Origin: Diadophis punctatus similis
Lineage: Eukaryota > Chordata > Lepidosauria > Squamata > Dipsadidae
Length of the DNA: 64,000 nucleotides
Assembly: GCA_023053685.1 (NCBI GenBank)
Contig: JALIGW010000015.1
Coordinates: forward strand, 60,001 to 124,000
Reading direction: 5' to 3'
Shown here piece after piece: positions 1 to 10,483 of the stretch. The first letter of the stretch is position 1. The number at the start of each line of letters is the position of its first letter. A program made the position numbers and the translations under genes. The notes beneath the pieces are model-generated. The model was not told where the DNA came from and did not search any database. It saw only the letters and a program-made list of their open reading frames with translations.

Positions 1-343
1 GTTAGAGGGACCATTGCTTGTGAGCTCTGTTTTCGGCTGTGACAGCCTCCTGCAGCCCTCTGTCTGCAAAAATGGAGCTCAGGGGGGCTCAGTTTTCTCT
101 GGCAGAGGGCTGCAGGAGGCCATCACGGCTGAAAATGGAGCTCGAGAGCCCGTTGTCGCTGGCAGAGTGCTCGGGCCACAGGGGCCTCTGACACGCGTGA
201 CCACGCCCACACTGGTCAAGATGGCCACACCCACCCTCACCACGCCACCGTGGCCCCCCGAGGTCAAACACAACCCTGAATGCAGCCCTCAATGAAGTCG
301 AGTAAGAGCATCCAGCAAAGTTGATAGAAAGAATGGTCTATTG
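1..343. repeat. GC-rich repeat-like segment with large imperfect inverted repeat
   Basis: The stretch is GC-rich, unlike the AT-rich DNA to its right. Bases 45-62 are the exact reverse complement of 103-120 (18 bp), and the pairing continues imperfectly outward from about 22 to about 145, each arm ending in a GAGCTC-containing block. This resembles a transposon end or satellite-like unit. I do not recognise the family, and the open frames across it have no protein features. Confidence 0.4.
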
Positions 344-792
344 CAGTGATGGCGAACCTTTTTTTCCTTGGGTGCCGAAAGCAAGCGCGTGCGCACTATC
401 ACATACGCACAAGTGCCCACACACATAATTCAATGCCCCCTGCCACCTGCACACATGCATGTGACACCTCCCCATGCTGCCCCGCCCCGTACATGCGCGC
501 ACGACCCCCCCCCCCCGCTCCCCCCATTTCCCAACTTCCGGTGGGCCAGGTAGGCCCAGTTTTTGCCCTCCCCAGGCTCCAGAGGCTTTCTTGGAGCCTG
601 GGGAGGGTAAAAACGCCCCCCTCACCCTCCCGGAGGCCAAAAACATTCTCCCAGAGCCTCTGCGCAAGCCGAAAATCAGTTGGCCAGCGCACACATGCGC
701 ACTGGAGCTGAGCTAGGGCAACAGCTCGCGTGCCAGCAGATATGGCTCTGCGTGCCATCTGTGGCACACGTGCCATAGGTTCGCCATCACTG
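344..792. mobile_element. Non-autonomous hAT element (MITE), CAGTGATGGCGAACC family
   Basis: The terminal inverted repeats read CAGTGATGGCGAACC at the left and its reverse complement at the right. They are flanked by a perfect 8-bp target duplication GTCTATTG (336-343 and 793-800). Eight-base duplications and CAG...CTG ends are typical of the hAT superfamily. The interior is GC-rich and has no transposase frame, so it needed a transposase in trans. Related copies lie at 37497-38149 and, damaged, at 49356-49745. Confidence 0.9.
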
Positions 793-800
793 GTCTATTG

Positions 801-1552
801 GAATGACTTGCGATTTATCACACCAGGTTAACTCCAAAAGAACATGAATTTGAAAGACTTCACTCCAAATGATGCAGCATATTAACGAAGCACAACAGAA
901 CAAGAGAAAGCATGGAAACTACATGCCAGTTGCTTGCAGTTCTCTTAAATATAAATGCAGTAGATAACATTTCCAAGATGTATTCCTGCCTGTCACTGCC
1001 CTTCCAGAAAATAGTAAAATAGTACCACCATTCCCCTCCCCCCACCAAGAATGTAATAATCAGATGAAGTTTCTAAGCTCAATGCACCTTAGTGGATCAT
1101 TTGTAAGATTGCTATTATTATGGAAAACAGAACAAAGAATGCTCAGTTTTACTGACAGTTGTGATTATAATGTGTGTGGTGTGCACATAGTTTCCTTTTA
1201 TGAATTTCTGTGTCTTTATGAGACATAGTCATGTAGATTGCACAGGTTGCAATAGAACCACATGCAACACACTGGAGATGTTGTGTTTTTGATGGCAGGT
1301 TACAATATCTTAAGTATGCGTGCAAATGCCAGCTTCTGTGTGCTTCTATTCATGGACTAACGGGGTTCCCATTGGATAGTTTAATCCATCACGGTCTAAG
1401 CGCATGCTGCATAAGCTGTTTATCAATCAGTAAATCAATCCCTACTTCCGTTAATTGAAACTTCATAATTGCGATAGGATCTTCCATACTGAAAATCAAG
1501 GCATATCTTAAAGCTTAAATATGGAAGATTTGTCCTGTATCTCTCGAACCTG
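801..1552. other. Single-copy intergenic DNA, no feature seen
   Basis: AT-rich sequence without long open frames, tandem repeats or recognisable transposon ends. Confidence 0.5.
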
Positions 1553-2050
1553 ATAGCAATAGCAATAGCACTTATATACTGCTTAACAGGGCTTTACAGC
1601 CCTCTCTAAACAGTTTACAGAGTCAGCCTATTGCCCCCAACAATCTGGGTCCTCATTTTACCCACTTCGGAAGGATGGAAGGCTGAGTCAACCTTGAGCT
1701 GGTCAGGATCGAACTGCTGGCCATCCTCAGAATTAGCCTGCAATACTGCATTCTAACCACTGGAAGGAAGGAAGGAGGGATGGAAGGAGGAAGGAAGGAG
1801 GGAAGGGAAATAGCAATAGCACTTACACTTATATACTGCTTCACAGGGCTTTGCAGCCCTCTCTAAGCTGTTTACAGAGTCAGCCTCTTGCCCCCAACAA
1901 TCTGGGTCCTCCTTTTACCCACCTCGGAAGGATGGAAGGCTGAGTCAACCTCGAGCCTGGTGAGATTTGAATTGCCAAATTGCAGGCAGCCGGCAGTCAG
2001 CAGAAGTAGCCTGCAGTACTGCACTCTAACCACTGCGCCACCGTGGCTCA
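1553..2050 (-). mobile_element. Two adjacent tRNA-derived SINE copies, minus strand
   Basis: Two copies of one SINE lie head to tail, about 1553-1761 and 1808-2050, separated by a GGAA-rich spacer. In minus orientation the second reads from a tRNA-like head (GGCGCAGTGGTTAGAGTGCA) through a conserved body ('GAGGACCCAGATTGTTGGGGG') to a tail with GCTATTGCTATTGC. The same family recurs at 5355-5545, 6762-7545 (split), 12020-12265 and 24160-24312. The head matches the box A arrangement of polymerase III promoters. Confidence 0.8.
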
Positions 2051-2052
2051 TA

Positions 2053-2600
2053 ATGATGCCAGCAATAGTACTTTGATTCTCTTTGAGGTTGTTTTGTAAA
2101 AAAAAATAGGAATGATCTGCTAAAATTTGGCTTAATTTTTTTTTAGTGGCCATGTGATGAATACAATGATGGCTGATGGTAGAGATGGTAGCAGTGAATA
2201 TGATGATGATGTTGCTTTTCCAGTTTAGCACGTGTTTATCAGTGTTCTAAGCTTAAAACTATTTGAGTTTTAAGACCATTGTTCTCAGCATCATTATTCG
2301 TCTATATCATCTACTGCATGCAGAACCAACTCGTTTCATTTCAGGGAGAAGTACTGAAAGTGAGAGGTCTCCTGCCAAGCCTCCAAACTTTATCAGCAAT
2401 TTAGCAATGTTTATTATCATTTAGTACACAAAGAGGAAATTATTGAATGCATGGAGAATAATACCATGGATTGAATGAACTACACATATTTCTATTAAGA
2501 ACTATTTGTCTTGGCTTTTTTCATTCATTCGTCCTGGTTGTACCTACAGGTGCAAACTCTTGATGGCCGAAATTGTCCCTTAATCCCAAAAAAATTAATA
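2053..2600. other. Single-copy intergenic DNA, no feature seen
   Basis: AT-rich unique sequence with small GAT-type runs near 2190-2215. No gene or transposon is recognised. Confidence 0.4.
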
Positions 2601-3015
2601 AAGGTACCAAAACATGGTGTCTTGGTGTCATCACACTAAAGTGTTGGTAGCAAAATAAGGTGCGTTGGTGAGAACATATCTTCCACTAGAGTGTTAACAC
2701 CAAAATAGGGTGTTTTGGGGTCATCACACTCAAGTGTTGGTAGCAAAATAAGGTGTGTTGGTGAGAACATATCTTCCACTAGAGTGTTAACACCAAAACA
2801 TGGTGTCTTGGTGTCATCACGCTAAAGTGTTGGTAGCAAAATAAGGTGTGTTGGTGAGAACATATCTTCCACTAGAGTGTTAAAACCAAAACAGGGTGTC
2901 TTGGGGCCATCATGTTGGTACCAAAATATGGTGTGTTGGTGAGATCATATGTTCCACTAGAGTGTTAGCACCAAAACAGGGTTTCTTGGTGTCATCATGT
3001 GTTCCACTAAGACTT
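2601..3015. repeat. Minisatellite, 93-bp period, about 4.4 copies
   Basis: The word TCATCAC recurs at 2628, 2721 and 2814, and a variant at about 2907, giving a 93-bp period; the last unit is shortened by about 8 bp. Each unit holds two related halves of about 46 bp that share AGTGTTggtA.CAAAAtA.GGTG, so the array is a dimeric repeat. No coding potential was seen. Confidence 0.9.
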
Positions 3016-3365
3016 TAGGTAAGGAAGCCTCCAACAGTGTTGCCTTTTGTCACATACATTCTCTGGAGTCCCCAATTGCTGTTTGAAATCTCAGCCATGG
3101 GCAATTTTGATTCAGCTCATTCACTCGTCTTCTGTCATGTAGAGATGTCAACGCTGTCTCCTCTAAATAAACGATGCTCAAGCAAAGTGATTCTTAACAA
3201 GTTACCAAGGAACACGGTGAAGCCTTCAGCATCTCTTCTTCTCCTTTACCCTATAGAGGGACTTTCCTGACAGGACCATAATGGTGAAGCAAATGGCATA
3301 AACGGCAGCAAACATTCTTCAAATATATATAAAAAACAAAACAAATGTAACTTGACGTCTTACCT
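3016..3365. other. Single-copy intergenic DNA
   Basis: Unique sequence between the minisatellite and a microsatellite. The short open frame across it has no recognisable domain. Confidence 0.4.
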
Positions 3366-3388
3366 GGGGAGGGAGGGAGGGAGGGAGG

Positions 3389-3467
<79 letters not shown>
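3366..3467. repeat. (GGGA)n then (GA)n microsatellite
   Basis: About seven GGGA units are followed by a pure GA run of about 70 bp, all purine on the plus strand. Confidence 0.97.
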
Positions 3468-3470
<3 letters not shown>

Positions 3471-3649
3471 CTATTTTTCTGCCCATAAGGGTTATTGGTA
3501 TTCATTTCTTATCTTGAGATAAAATAGAATTATAAGAAGGAGTCAAATATGCTTATTTCAATTTCCTTGTGTGACTAATTTAAAAAAGGCAAATTAAATA
3601 CAAGTGAATTTAAGCAAGAAGAGAACTGATTTCTGAGTAGGTGTGTGAC

Positions 3650-3691
<42 letters not shown>

Positions 3692-3692
3692 T

Positions 3693-3768
<76 letters not shown>

Positions 3769-3828
3769 TAAAGACAGATAGACAGATACACAGATACACA
3801 GACAGATGATAGACAGACAGACAGATGA
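3650..3828. repeat. Compound (GA)n-(GATA)n-(GACA)n microsatellite
   Basis: A GA run (about 3651-3688) is followed by a GATA run of about 75 bp and a degenerate GACA/GATACA section. GATA arrays are a familiar component of snake genomes, known best from sex chromosomes. Confidence 0.95.
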
Positions 3829-3889
3829 GATGAGATTTTCTCTGCAAATAATCATTTCAACAGTTTACACTGAGAGCATATGCACCAAA

Positions 3890-4016
3890 GACAAATTCCT
3901 TGTGTGTCCAATCACACTTGGCCAATAAAGATTTCTATTCTATTCTATTCTATTCTATTCTATTCTATTCTATTCTATTCTATTCTATTCTATTCTATTC
4001 TATTCTATTCTATTCT
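3890..4016 (+). mobile_element. CR1-type LINE 3' tail ending in (ATTCT)n
   Basis: The segment CCTTGTGTGTCCAATCACAC and the following GGCCAATAAAG run directly into about 15 ATTCT units (3940-4015). I recognise this as the 3' tail of the snake CR1 (L3-like) family, which is known to seed AATAG/ATTCT microsatellites. Only the tail is present. Confidence 0.75.
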
Positions 4017-4640
4017 ACATGTGCTTTCTTCACTCCCAATTCAGTGAGATTAAAAAAATAGCACACCATTAGAGCTTCTACCCTTTAAAATAATAATAAT
4101 AATCCATTCTGCTTTTCCTAGGTTTGTAAAATAACATCTCATTGATTTATTACTGTCAAGACAACAATTGCATCATTTTCCCAGGATTCTAATAGCTTCA
4201 GGCTCTATTCTGGGTCATCATTTATTTCAGGATTGTTCTCTCCGCTTGCCGCGCAGCTCTGCACAACCATATGCTAATGCAGATGTTGGCCCCATGTTTC
4301 CTGGCTAGATTGGTGCTGCTTGGATCCGTCCTGCGAAATAAACAGCTTCCTATCAATTTACCAGCCAAAGGAACCAGCACCGCACATGCAGAGACAGACA
4401 GACAGACACATACACAATTTGAAATTCCAATTCCCGCGTCCCTGGGGATGCGGACTTAAATATTTATCTCAACCATGAGATAATATCCTTGCCCCTGGTT
4501 TACACTCGTCATGCATAGAATTTTCAAGGAATTAAAACATTTTAGGTAAGGGTGGGCAAGATGGTCTCATGAGCACTAATTTTGGACTTTAGAAATAACG
4601 AAGGAGAATATTTGTAGCTCAGGGTTGACATGGTGCTTGG
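4017..4640. other. Single-copy intergenic DNA
   Basis: Unique sequence with a short AAT run near 4090. No gene recognised. Confidence 0.4.
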
Positions 4641-4772
4641 TGCTCTCTGAGCTTGGTTGTTTTCTTGCAGATGTTTCATGAACCAAGCTAGTTAACATGA
4701 CTAACGCTGATGATTTTACCAAGTTTGGGTCATGAAACATCTGCAAGAGATCAGCCCAGCCTGGAGAGCACC
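4640..4772. repeat. Inverted pair of a LINE-tail repeat (ATGAAACRTCTGCAAGA motif)
   Basis: The left arm (about 4640-4690) and right arm (about 4725-4772) are reverse complements. Each carries the word ATGAAACATCTGCAAG next to GAGAGCACCAAGG. The same words recur at 9030-9530. I take this as a 3'-terminal fragment of a non-LTR element present twice in opposite orientation; the exact family is uncertain. Confidence 0.6.
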
Positions 4773-4880
4773 AAGGATTGCTCATTTAAAAATAGTTAAT
4801 AAATTATTTTCATTTAAAAATAGAAAAAAATGGTGAAACACCATCTTCATTTTTCTAAAATGCCCCCAGAAGTCTTATAT

Positions 4881-5140
4881 CTTATCTTATCTTATCTTAT
4901 CTTATCTTATCTTATCTTATCTTATCTTATCTTATCTTATCTTATCTTATCTTGTCTTGTCTTGTCTTGTCTTGTCTTGTCTTGTCTTGTCTTGTCTTGT
5001 CTTAATCTTCTCTTCTCTTCTTTTCTTCTTTCTTTTCTTTTTCTTTTCTTTTTCTTTTCTTTTTTCTTTCCTCTTTCCTCTTTCCACTTTCCACTTTCCT
5101 CTTTCCTTTCCTTCTTTCCTTTTCTCTTCTTTTCATGGAA
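4881..5140. repeat. (CTTAT)14 then (CTTGT)10 array and polypyrimidine tract
   Basis: CTTAT units run from 4881 to 4950 and switch abruptly to CTTGT units from 4951 to 5000. A CTTTT/CTTCC-rich pyrimidine tract follows to about 5140. The long serine/leucine/phenylalanine open frame here is only translation of this array. Confidence 0.95.
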
Positions 5141-5354
5141 AGTTGTAATCGTAGGGAAAGACTTTGGGAGATGGAGCAAAGAGATGCTGCCTAGGGAACC
5201 ATCAGATAAGAGACAGCTTAGCCTTTATCTGAATAATGGGTGGGACAAGAGGGGACCCTCACTAGTTTATCAGACTCTAAAGGAGACTTGCAAGATTCTG
5301 TTAATGTAGCTTTCCAATAAAAGTCGAATTAGCTTATCTGATCATGTTTCCATG

Positions 5355-5545
5355 GAGCCCTAGTGCCCACAGCCTGGAGTTCGATCCTGATGAGAATCAA
5401 AGTTGACTCAGCCTTCCATTCTTCTGAGGTGGGTAAGATGAGGACCCAGATTGTTGGGGGCAAGATGCTCACGTTGTAAACTGCTCAGGGAGTGCTGTAA
5501 AGCACTGTGTAGCAGTATATAAGTCTAAGTGCTATTGCTATTGCT
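5355..5545 (+). mobile_element. tRNA-derived SINE, 5' part degraded
   Basis: The body words GACTCAGCCTTCCAT, GAGGACCCAGATTGTTGGGG and the tail AAGTCTAAGTGCTATTGC match the SINE at 1553-2050, here on the plus strand. The tRNA-like head is mostly lost. Confidence 0.8.
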
Positions 5546-5631
5546 GTCTGGTCTACCTGGAAAGGTGGACACAATTTAAGCTTCTCTGTTTTGGATGGGA
5601 CATCCCCTGGGTGCTTTATATCTGGATCAGA

Positions 5632-5883
5632 CCGGGGGGTGAAATGCTACCGGTTCGGCCCGGCTTGGGCATACCAGTAGCGGCGGTGGCGGTGGCCAGT
5701 AGTTCAGAGAACTGGTAGCAACGGCAGCACAAGGCTCCACCCACCTGCCAGGATGCCGCCATTTTCATTTTTTAACCCTCTGCGCATGCGCAGATGGTGA
5801 AAAGGTGCATGCGACAGTGGCGCATGCATGCACAAATCGTGCAGCTTCCGAACCGGTAGGGAAGGGAAGTAGATTTCACCGCT
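5632..5883. mobile_element. Non-autonomous hAT element, 252 bp
   Basis: Ends related to GGTGAAAT/ATTTCACC lie inside an 8-bp duplication GGATCAGA (5624-5631 and 5884-5891). The GC-rich interior includes GCGCATGCGCAGA, a word shared with the elements at 15118-15813 and 37497-38149. No transposase frame. Confidence 0.8.
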
Positions 5884-5891
5884 GGATCAGA

Positions 5892-6538
5892 CCCCTGGTG
5901 TAGGAGACAAAGAATATGTAGACGATCCTCGCATCATGCCACCTGCAATCAAAAAGGCTTTGTGGGGCTAGAAAATGTAGATTTCTGCATACAAAACCTT
6001 GACTGAGCATTTGGGTAGAGTTTGCATGGTCTTGATCTCCGGAGACCTCCTGACATTACTTCTCATGTAGCTAAAGGGAGACCAGCGAAAAACAGTGCAG
6101 GACAAAATGCCTGGTCAGCCTGTCTCTGCTTTGCCTGGTTCAGGCAGGTAATTGAAAATCGGGAGAATCAGGACGGTTTGCCATCTCTGCAAACGGAGAC
6201 CCGTTAAAATCTATAGCCCATCACCTGTATCGGCAGCCCTCCTCCCCCGCCTTAATTACATAAATACAATCCTTCGGCTGTTGCAGAGCAAACATTACGC
6301 AGAATTGCTCTTGCCAGCTATGGATTCTATCTGGAGTTTTTTTAAAGGAAATAAATAGCTCACTGCCAGCCATCAGCACAAACTACGGCAACGGCTTCGC
6401 TGGCCCTCGTTTTAGCATCGGTGAATCAGGAGATCCAGTTTCCTGAGCAAGTCGTCTCCGAGGGTCATTAGCAGGAAGAGGGGAAGACTGAGCAGCAGTG
6501 AATCCAGTGAAGTTGTATTTATACACAGACACTTTACA
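5892..6538. other. Single-copy block, candidate conserved noncoding DNA
   Basis: Unique sequence free of recognisable repeats. It contains homeodomain-type words such as TTAATTACATAAATAC near 6253 and has no open frame of substance. Intergenic location downstream of CYLD makes regulatory use possible, but I see no direct proof. Confidence 0.3.
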
Positions 6539-6539
6539 C

Positions 6540-6642
6540 CAGGGGTATTCATCCTTGGCGAGTTTAAGACCTGTGGACTTCAACTCCCAGAATTCCCCAG
6601 CCAGCAGTGCTGGAATTCTGGGAGCTGAAGTCCACAAGTGAA
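6540..6642. mobile_element. Fragment of palindromic hAT MITE
   Basis: CAGGGGTATTCATCCTTGGC followed by an inverted pair around TGGACTTCAACTCCCAGAAT and ATTCTGGGAGCTGAAGTCCA matches the 135-bp palindromic family (see 55778-55912). The right end is missing. Confidence 0.75.
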
Positions 6643-6935
6643 ACAGAAGCAGAATAACAGAGTTGGAAGGGACCTTGGAGGTCTTCTAGTCCAACCCCCT
6701 GCTCAGGAAGGAAGCCCTATGCCATTTCGGACAAATGGTTGTCCAATCTCTTCTTTAAAAATGAGATGTGGTAGCGCAGTGGTTAGAGTGCAGCACTGCA
6801 GGCTACTTCTGCTGACTGCCGGCTGACTGCAATTTGGCAGTTCAAATCTCACCAGGCTCAAGATTGACTCAGCCTTCCATCCTTCCGAGGTTGGTAAAAT
6901 GAGGACCCAGATTGTTGAGAGCAACAGGCTGACTC

Positions 6936-7237
6936 CAAGGGTGGGTTCTAACTTACCTCGCCGCTGGTTCGCTTCCTCCCGTGCCACATGGCTGGGTGCT
7001 CATTGCGCACATGCATGTACATGTGCAGTGCCAAAAACTCAGTTTCTGCGCATGCATAGAAGCAAAAAGCGAGACCAACCAGACCAGATATGGGTCTCCG
7101 CCCTTTGGTTATGAATGTTAGATGCACTTTTTAAATTTTTGTAGTTTTTAAATTGTTGTTCTTTTATATTGGAAAATGGATTGACATGTTGTGAGCCACC
7201 CAGAGTCCCCTGGGAGTTGGATGGCATATAAATCCAT

Positions 7238-7321
<84 letters not shown>

Positions 7322-7466
7322 ATACCAGCAAAATATAGCCAAAAAAAGCTAAAAACAAGATGATGGCGTCCACGGACTAGCACCGACAGAACTGGCTCTG
7401 TGACGTCACCACCGGTTTACTGCCGGTTCTATAGAACCGGTGCGAACCGGGAGAGACCCATCTCTA
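6936..7466. mobile_element. Non-autonomous hAT element inside the SINE
   Basis: The left end CAAGGGTGGGTTCT and right end AGACCCATCTCT are imperfect inverted repeats. Flanks GCTGACTC (6928-6935) and ACTGACTC (7467-7474) match at 7 of 8 positions. The same CAGGGGTGGGTTCC family is at 42702-43056 and 61200-61834. It contains a LINE tail and an AAAT array (7231-7323). Confidence 0.75.
7231..7323. repeat. (AAAT)n microsatellite after a LINE tail
   Basis: About 23 AAAT units follow GTGAGCCACCCAGAGTCCCC and GGCATATAAATCCA, a non-LTR 3' end of the L2-like type common in squamates. The LINE tail begins near 7090. Confidence 0.9.
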
Positions 7467-7850
7467 ACTGACTCTCTGAACTGCTTAGAGAGGGCTGTAA
7501 AGCACTGTAAAGCGATTTATAAGTCTAAGTGCTATTGCTATTGCTAAAAACCTCCAGTGTTGGAGCATTCACAACTTCTGGAGGCAAGCTGTTCCACTGA
7601 TTAATTGTTCTCACTGTCGGGAAATTTCTCCTTGGTTCTAGGTTGCTTCTCTCCTTGATTAGTTTCCATCCGTTGCTTCTTGTCCTGCCTTCTGGTGCTT
7701 TAGAGAATAGCTTGACTCCCTCTTCTTTGTGGCAATCCCACTGATAGCATATCTAGTCCTTCTTTCCATTAAGCTAGACATTGCCAATTCCAGCAACCGT
7801 TCTTTATATGTTTTATCCTCCTGTCCCCTAAACTTCCCCTAATCCCCCAA

Positions 7851-8306
7851 CTTTAATAAGTCCTAAAGTTGTCAAGATTGGACATCGCTGCTCTACACCG
7901 ACACCAGCTTGGTTCTTCAGGGTTGTTTTCTATCCCGCTTCTTCCTAACCATCTCAACTGACACAGTGATACGACGTTCTCTGGGGTGCTTGGAAAACAA
8001 TAGACTGCTAGGGCAGGAACCTTTTGTTCTTTCTTTTGCCCTTAACTGGAGTCCACATTGTGGAACGCTTTACAAGCATTTTCCATTTGCAGTGTTGATT
8101 CCTATTAGATATCATTAGGTACACAATAATTATTATAATTATGTGCACTGCTTGGGCTGCCCTGCCAAATAACAACCACTTTTATTCAGAAGTCATAATT
8201 GCTGCATCTAGACTTTAAAATGAAATCTAATTAGATGTCAGTTTAGCCTTCTAACCTCTCTCTAATCCTTGCTGGCTGGCAAACTTGTTGAAGTTCTTGC
8301 CACTCT
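7851..8306. other. Single-copy intergenic DNA
   Basis: Unique sequence with no repeat or gene recognised; AT-rich from about 8110. Confidence 0.4.
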
Positions 8307-8655
8307 AGTAAAGGTAAAGGTTCCCCCCGCACATGCGTGCTAGTCGTTCCCGGCTCTAGGGGGCGGTGCTCATCTCCGTTTCTAAGCCGAGGAGACAGCG
8401 TTGTCCGAAGACGTCTCCGTGGTCATGTGGCCGGCATGACTCAACACCAAAGGCGCACGGAACGCTGTTACCTTCCCACCAAAGGTGGTCCCTATTTTTC
8501 TACTTGCATTTTTTAGGTGCTTTCAAACTGCTAGGTTGGCAGAAGCTGGGAAAGTAATGGGAGCTCACTCCATAATGCAGCGCTAGGGATTCGAACCGCC
8601 AAACTGCCGCTCTTTCTGATCGACAAGCTCAGCGTCTCAGCCACCGCGTCCCTTA
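8307..8655 (-). mobile_element. Sauria-type tRNA SINE
   Basis: In minus orientation the sequence runs from GGGACGCGGTGGCTGAGACG through a box B-like GGTTCGAATCCC to ACTAGCACGCATGTGCGG and GGAACCTTTACC. This is the widespread squamate Sauria SINE, near full length at about 350 bp. A second copy lies at 38936-39283. Confidence 0.9.
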
Positions 8656-8769
8656 TCTAGCCACTTGTACAGTTCAGGAAATCTCATTCCACTGGGGTAT
8701 CTTAGTTGTACATTGTTACATCGTGCAGCAGCCTTCAAATCTGTTGAGACTACCAGTCTATCAATCATC

Positions 8770-8885
8770 GATCAGAATAGAGCTGAGAGGGACCTTGGAG
8801 GTCTTCTAATCCAAGCAGGAGACCCTATACCATTTCAGACAAGTGACTGTCCAGTCTCTTCTTAAAAAGTTCCAGAGATGAAGCA
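8770..8885 (-). mobile_element. CR1 3'-end fragment
   Basis: Contains CTGAGAGGGACCTTGGAGGT and TCCAGTCTCTTCTTAAAAAG, matching the CR1 3' region seen at 6651. Confidence 0.8.
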
Positions 8886-9029
8886 CCCACAAATTCCCAG
8901 AATTCCAAAGGCATTGCTCCCCAAATCCCAATAGCATTCTCAGAGGCAGAGTCTCAACACGTCGGAAGGCTGTTTTATGATGCAATGAAGTATATTTTAT
9001 CCAATTGGTGAAATTATCCAAATGAGGCA

Positions 9030-9530
9030 ATGACATCATCAACATGGATGCTGTTACTTAGTTGAAACGTCTGCAAGAAAACCATCAAGCTCAGAGAGCA
9101 CCCAGGACTCCACAGTCGTTGTCGTTGTTGTCGTTGTCGTCGTCCTCCTCCTCCTCCAACCTCACTCCCTTCTAGCACTGATGATGTTCCTTAGTTGGGT
9201 CATGAAATGTCTGCAAGAAAAAAAATCAAGCTCAGAGAGCACCAAGGACCCCACAGGCTCTACCTCCTCCTCCTCCTCCTCCTCCTCCTCCAACCTCACT
9301 CCCTTCTAGCACTGATGATGTTACGTAGTTGGGTCATGAAACGTCTGCAAGAAAAAAATCAAGCTCAGAGAGCACCAAGGACCCCACAGGCTCCACCTCC
9401 TCCTCCTCCTCCTCCTCCTCCTCCTCCTCCTCCTCCTCCTCCTCCTCCTCCTCCTCCTCCAACCTCACTCCCTTCTAGCACTGATGATGTTACTTAGTTG
9501 GGTCATGAAACGTGTGCAAGAAAAAAATCA
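9030..9530. repeat. Tandemly amplified LINE-tail unit with growing (CTC)n tracts
   Basis: A unit holding GCACTGATGATGTT, TTGGGTCATGAAACGTCTGC and TCAGAGAGCACCAAGGACCC is repeated about four times. Successive copies are joined by CTC arrays that lengthen from left to right (about 9140-9160, 9265-9291, 9396-9460). The proline-rich open frame is only translation of the array. Confidence 0.85.
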
Positions 9531-10205
9531 TTATGGGGTCGTTAAAAGAGGATGATGATTTACATATCTTTCGAACTGCTAGGTTGGCAGGAGCTGAGGT
9601 GAGGACGGGAGCTCGGGTCTCAAAACTGGGCTGTCAGTTTTCCAAGCAACAAGCCCATTCATACTTAGAAATTATGAACATAATTTGTATAATGGAGAAG
9701 ACTACAAGTAGATGATATTGTTTTTTAAAATCAATATTAAGATAGTTTTAATGCTGAATGTGTCTAGATAATCCCAAGCAATTACATCCTTTCAGTATCA
9801 TGGGCATTTCTGCCCTTGCAATGCATTCAAATTATTTCTAGGAAACATTTATTCATGCCAAGCAAGTGGTGGGGTTTTTTTTGTTTTGTTGTTGTTGTTG
9901 GCAAACCAAACCATAATAAAAGCATTGTTTCATCCTGTTAAGCATATTATTCTTGCTATCTGTAACTGTACCTCATGTTCCCAGGCTCAAAAGCACATAG
10001 AAGAACATAATGCAGATTGAAATCAATCTTACTCATCATCACATGCACAGTTGAATTAATGGTGCAACAGTTTGCACAATTAAGAAGCTACTGTTGTTGG
10101 ACAATTAAGCCACTGCTGCTTCTTTTTGCAGATTTTGCCAAAAGTATTTTCGGTCTGATCATTGTCGAGGCTGCTTAGCTGTAGATATAGATTGATGAGG
10201 GAGGG
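9531..10205. other. Single-copy intergenic DNA
   Basis: AT-rich unique sequence with a GTT run near 9885. No gene recognised. Confidence 0.4.
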
Positions 10206-10228
10206 TGCATGTGTGTGTGTGTGTGTGT
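10206..10228. repeat. (TG)n microsatellite
   Basis: About eleven TG units. Confidence 0.9.
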
Positions 10229-10483
10229 AAGATAGAGAAATTTGGTTTTATCCAGAAACTTTAAAGAAGAAGAGAAGCTTCTGGATTTTTGCAGAGTCAG
10301 AGTTCTCCAGGAACGTTGCTGATCTGTGAAAACAATCCTAGCAGGGAGATGCACGGCAGGTTCCAAGAACTGAACAAAAATTTAGACCTGTGAACATTTG
10401 ATAATTAAGCTCATTCATGGTGGGAATGGTTGCTTCTCAGGATAATTATTAGACATTTCAGATGCTAGGGAGAAAAAAAATCA

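Larger units (their letters stand above)
6762..7545 (+). mobile_element. tRNA-derived SINE inside CR1, itself split by a hAT element
   Basis: The SINE head TAGCGCAGTGGTTAGAGTGC and body run to 6935. The tail (CTTAGAGAGGGCTGTAAAGC, GTGCTATTGCTATTGC) resumes at 7467. It sits between CR1 words ending and starting with short A runs. Confidence 0.85.
6651..7850 (-). mobile_element. CR1 LINE 3' end, interrupted by nested insertions
   Basis: The words GAGTTGGAAGGGACCTTGGA and TCTTCTAGTCCAACCCC (6651-6761), and later ACAACTTCTGGAGGCAAGC through CTTCTCTCCTTGATTAG (7546-7850), are the reverse complement of the CR1 3' region known from birds and reptiles. The two halves are contiguous in other copies, so the DNA between 6762 and 7545 is inserted. 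Reverse transcriptase coding is absent: only the 3' end was copied. Confidence 0.9.

Noticed and set aside
338..776. Overlapping frames of 118-125 codons on both strands
   Set aside because: They fall entirely within a non-autonomous hAT element defined by its ends and 8-bp duplication.
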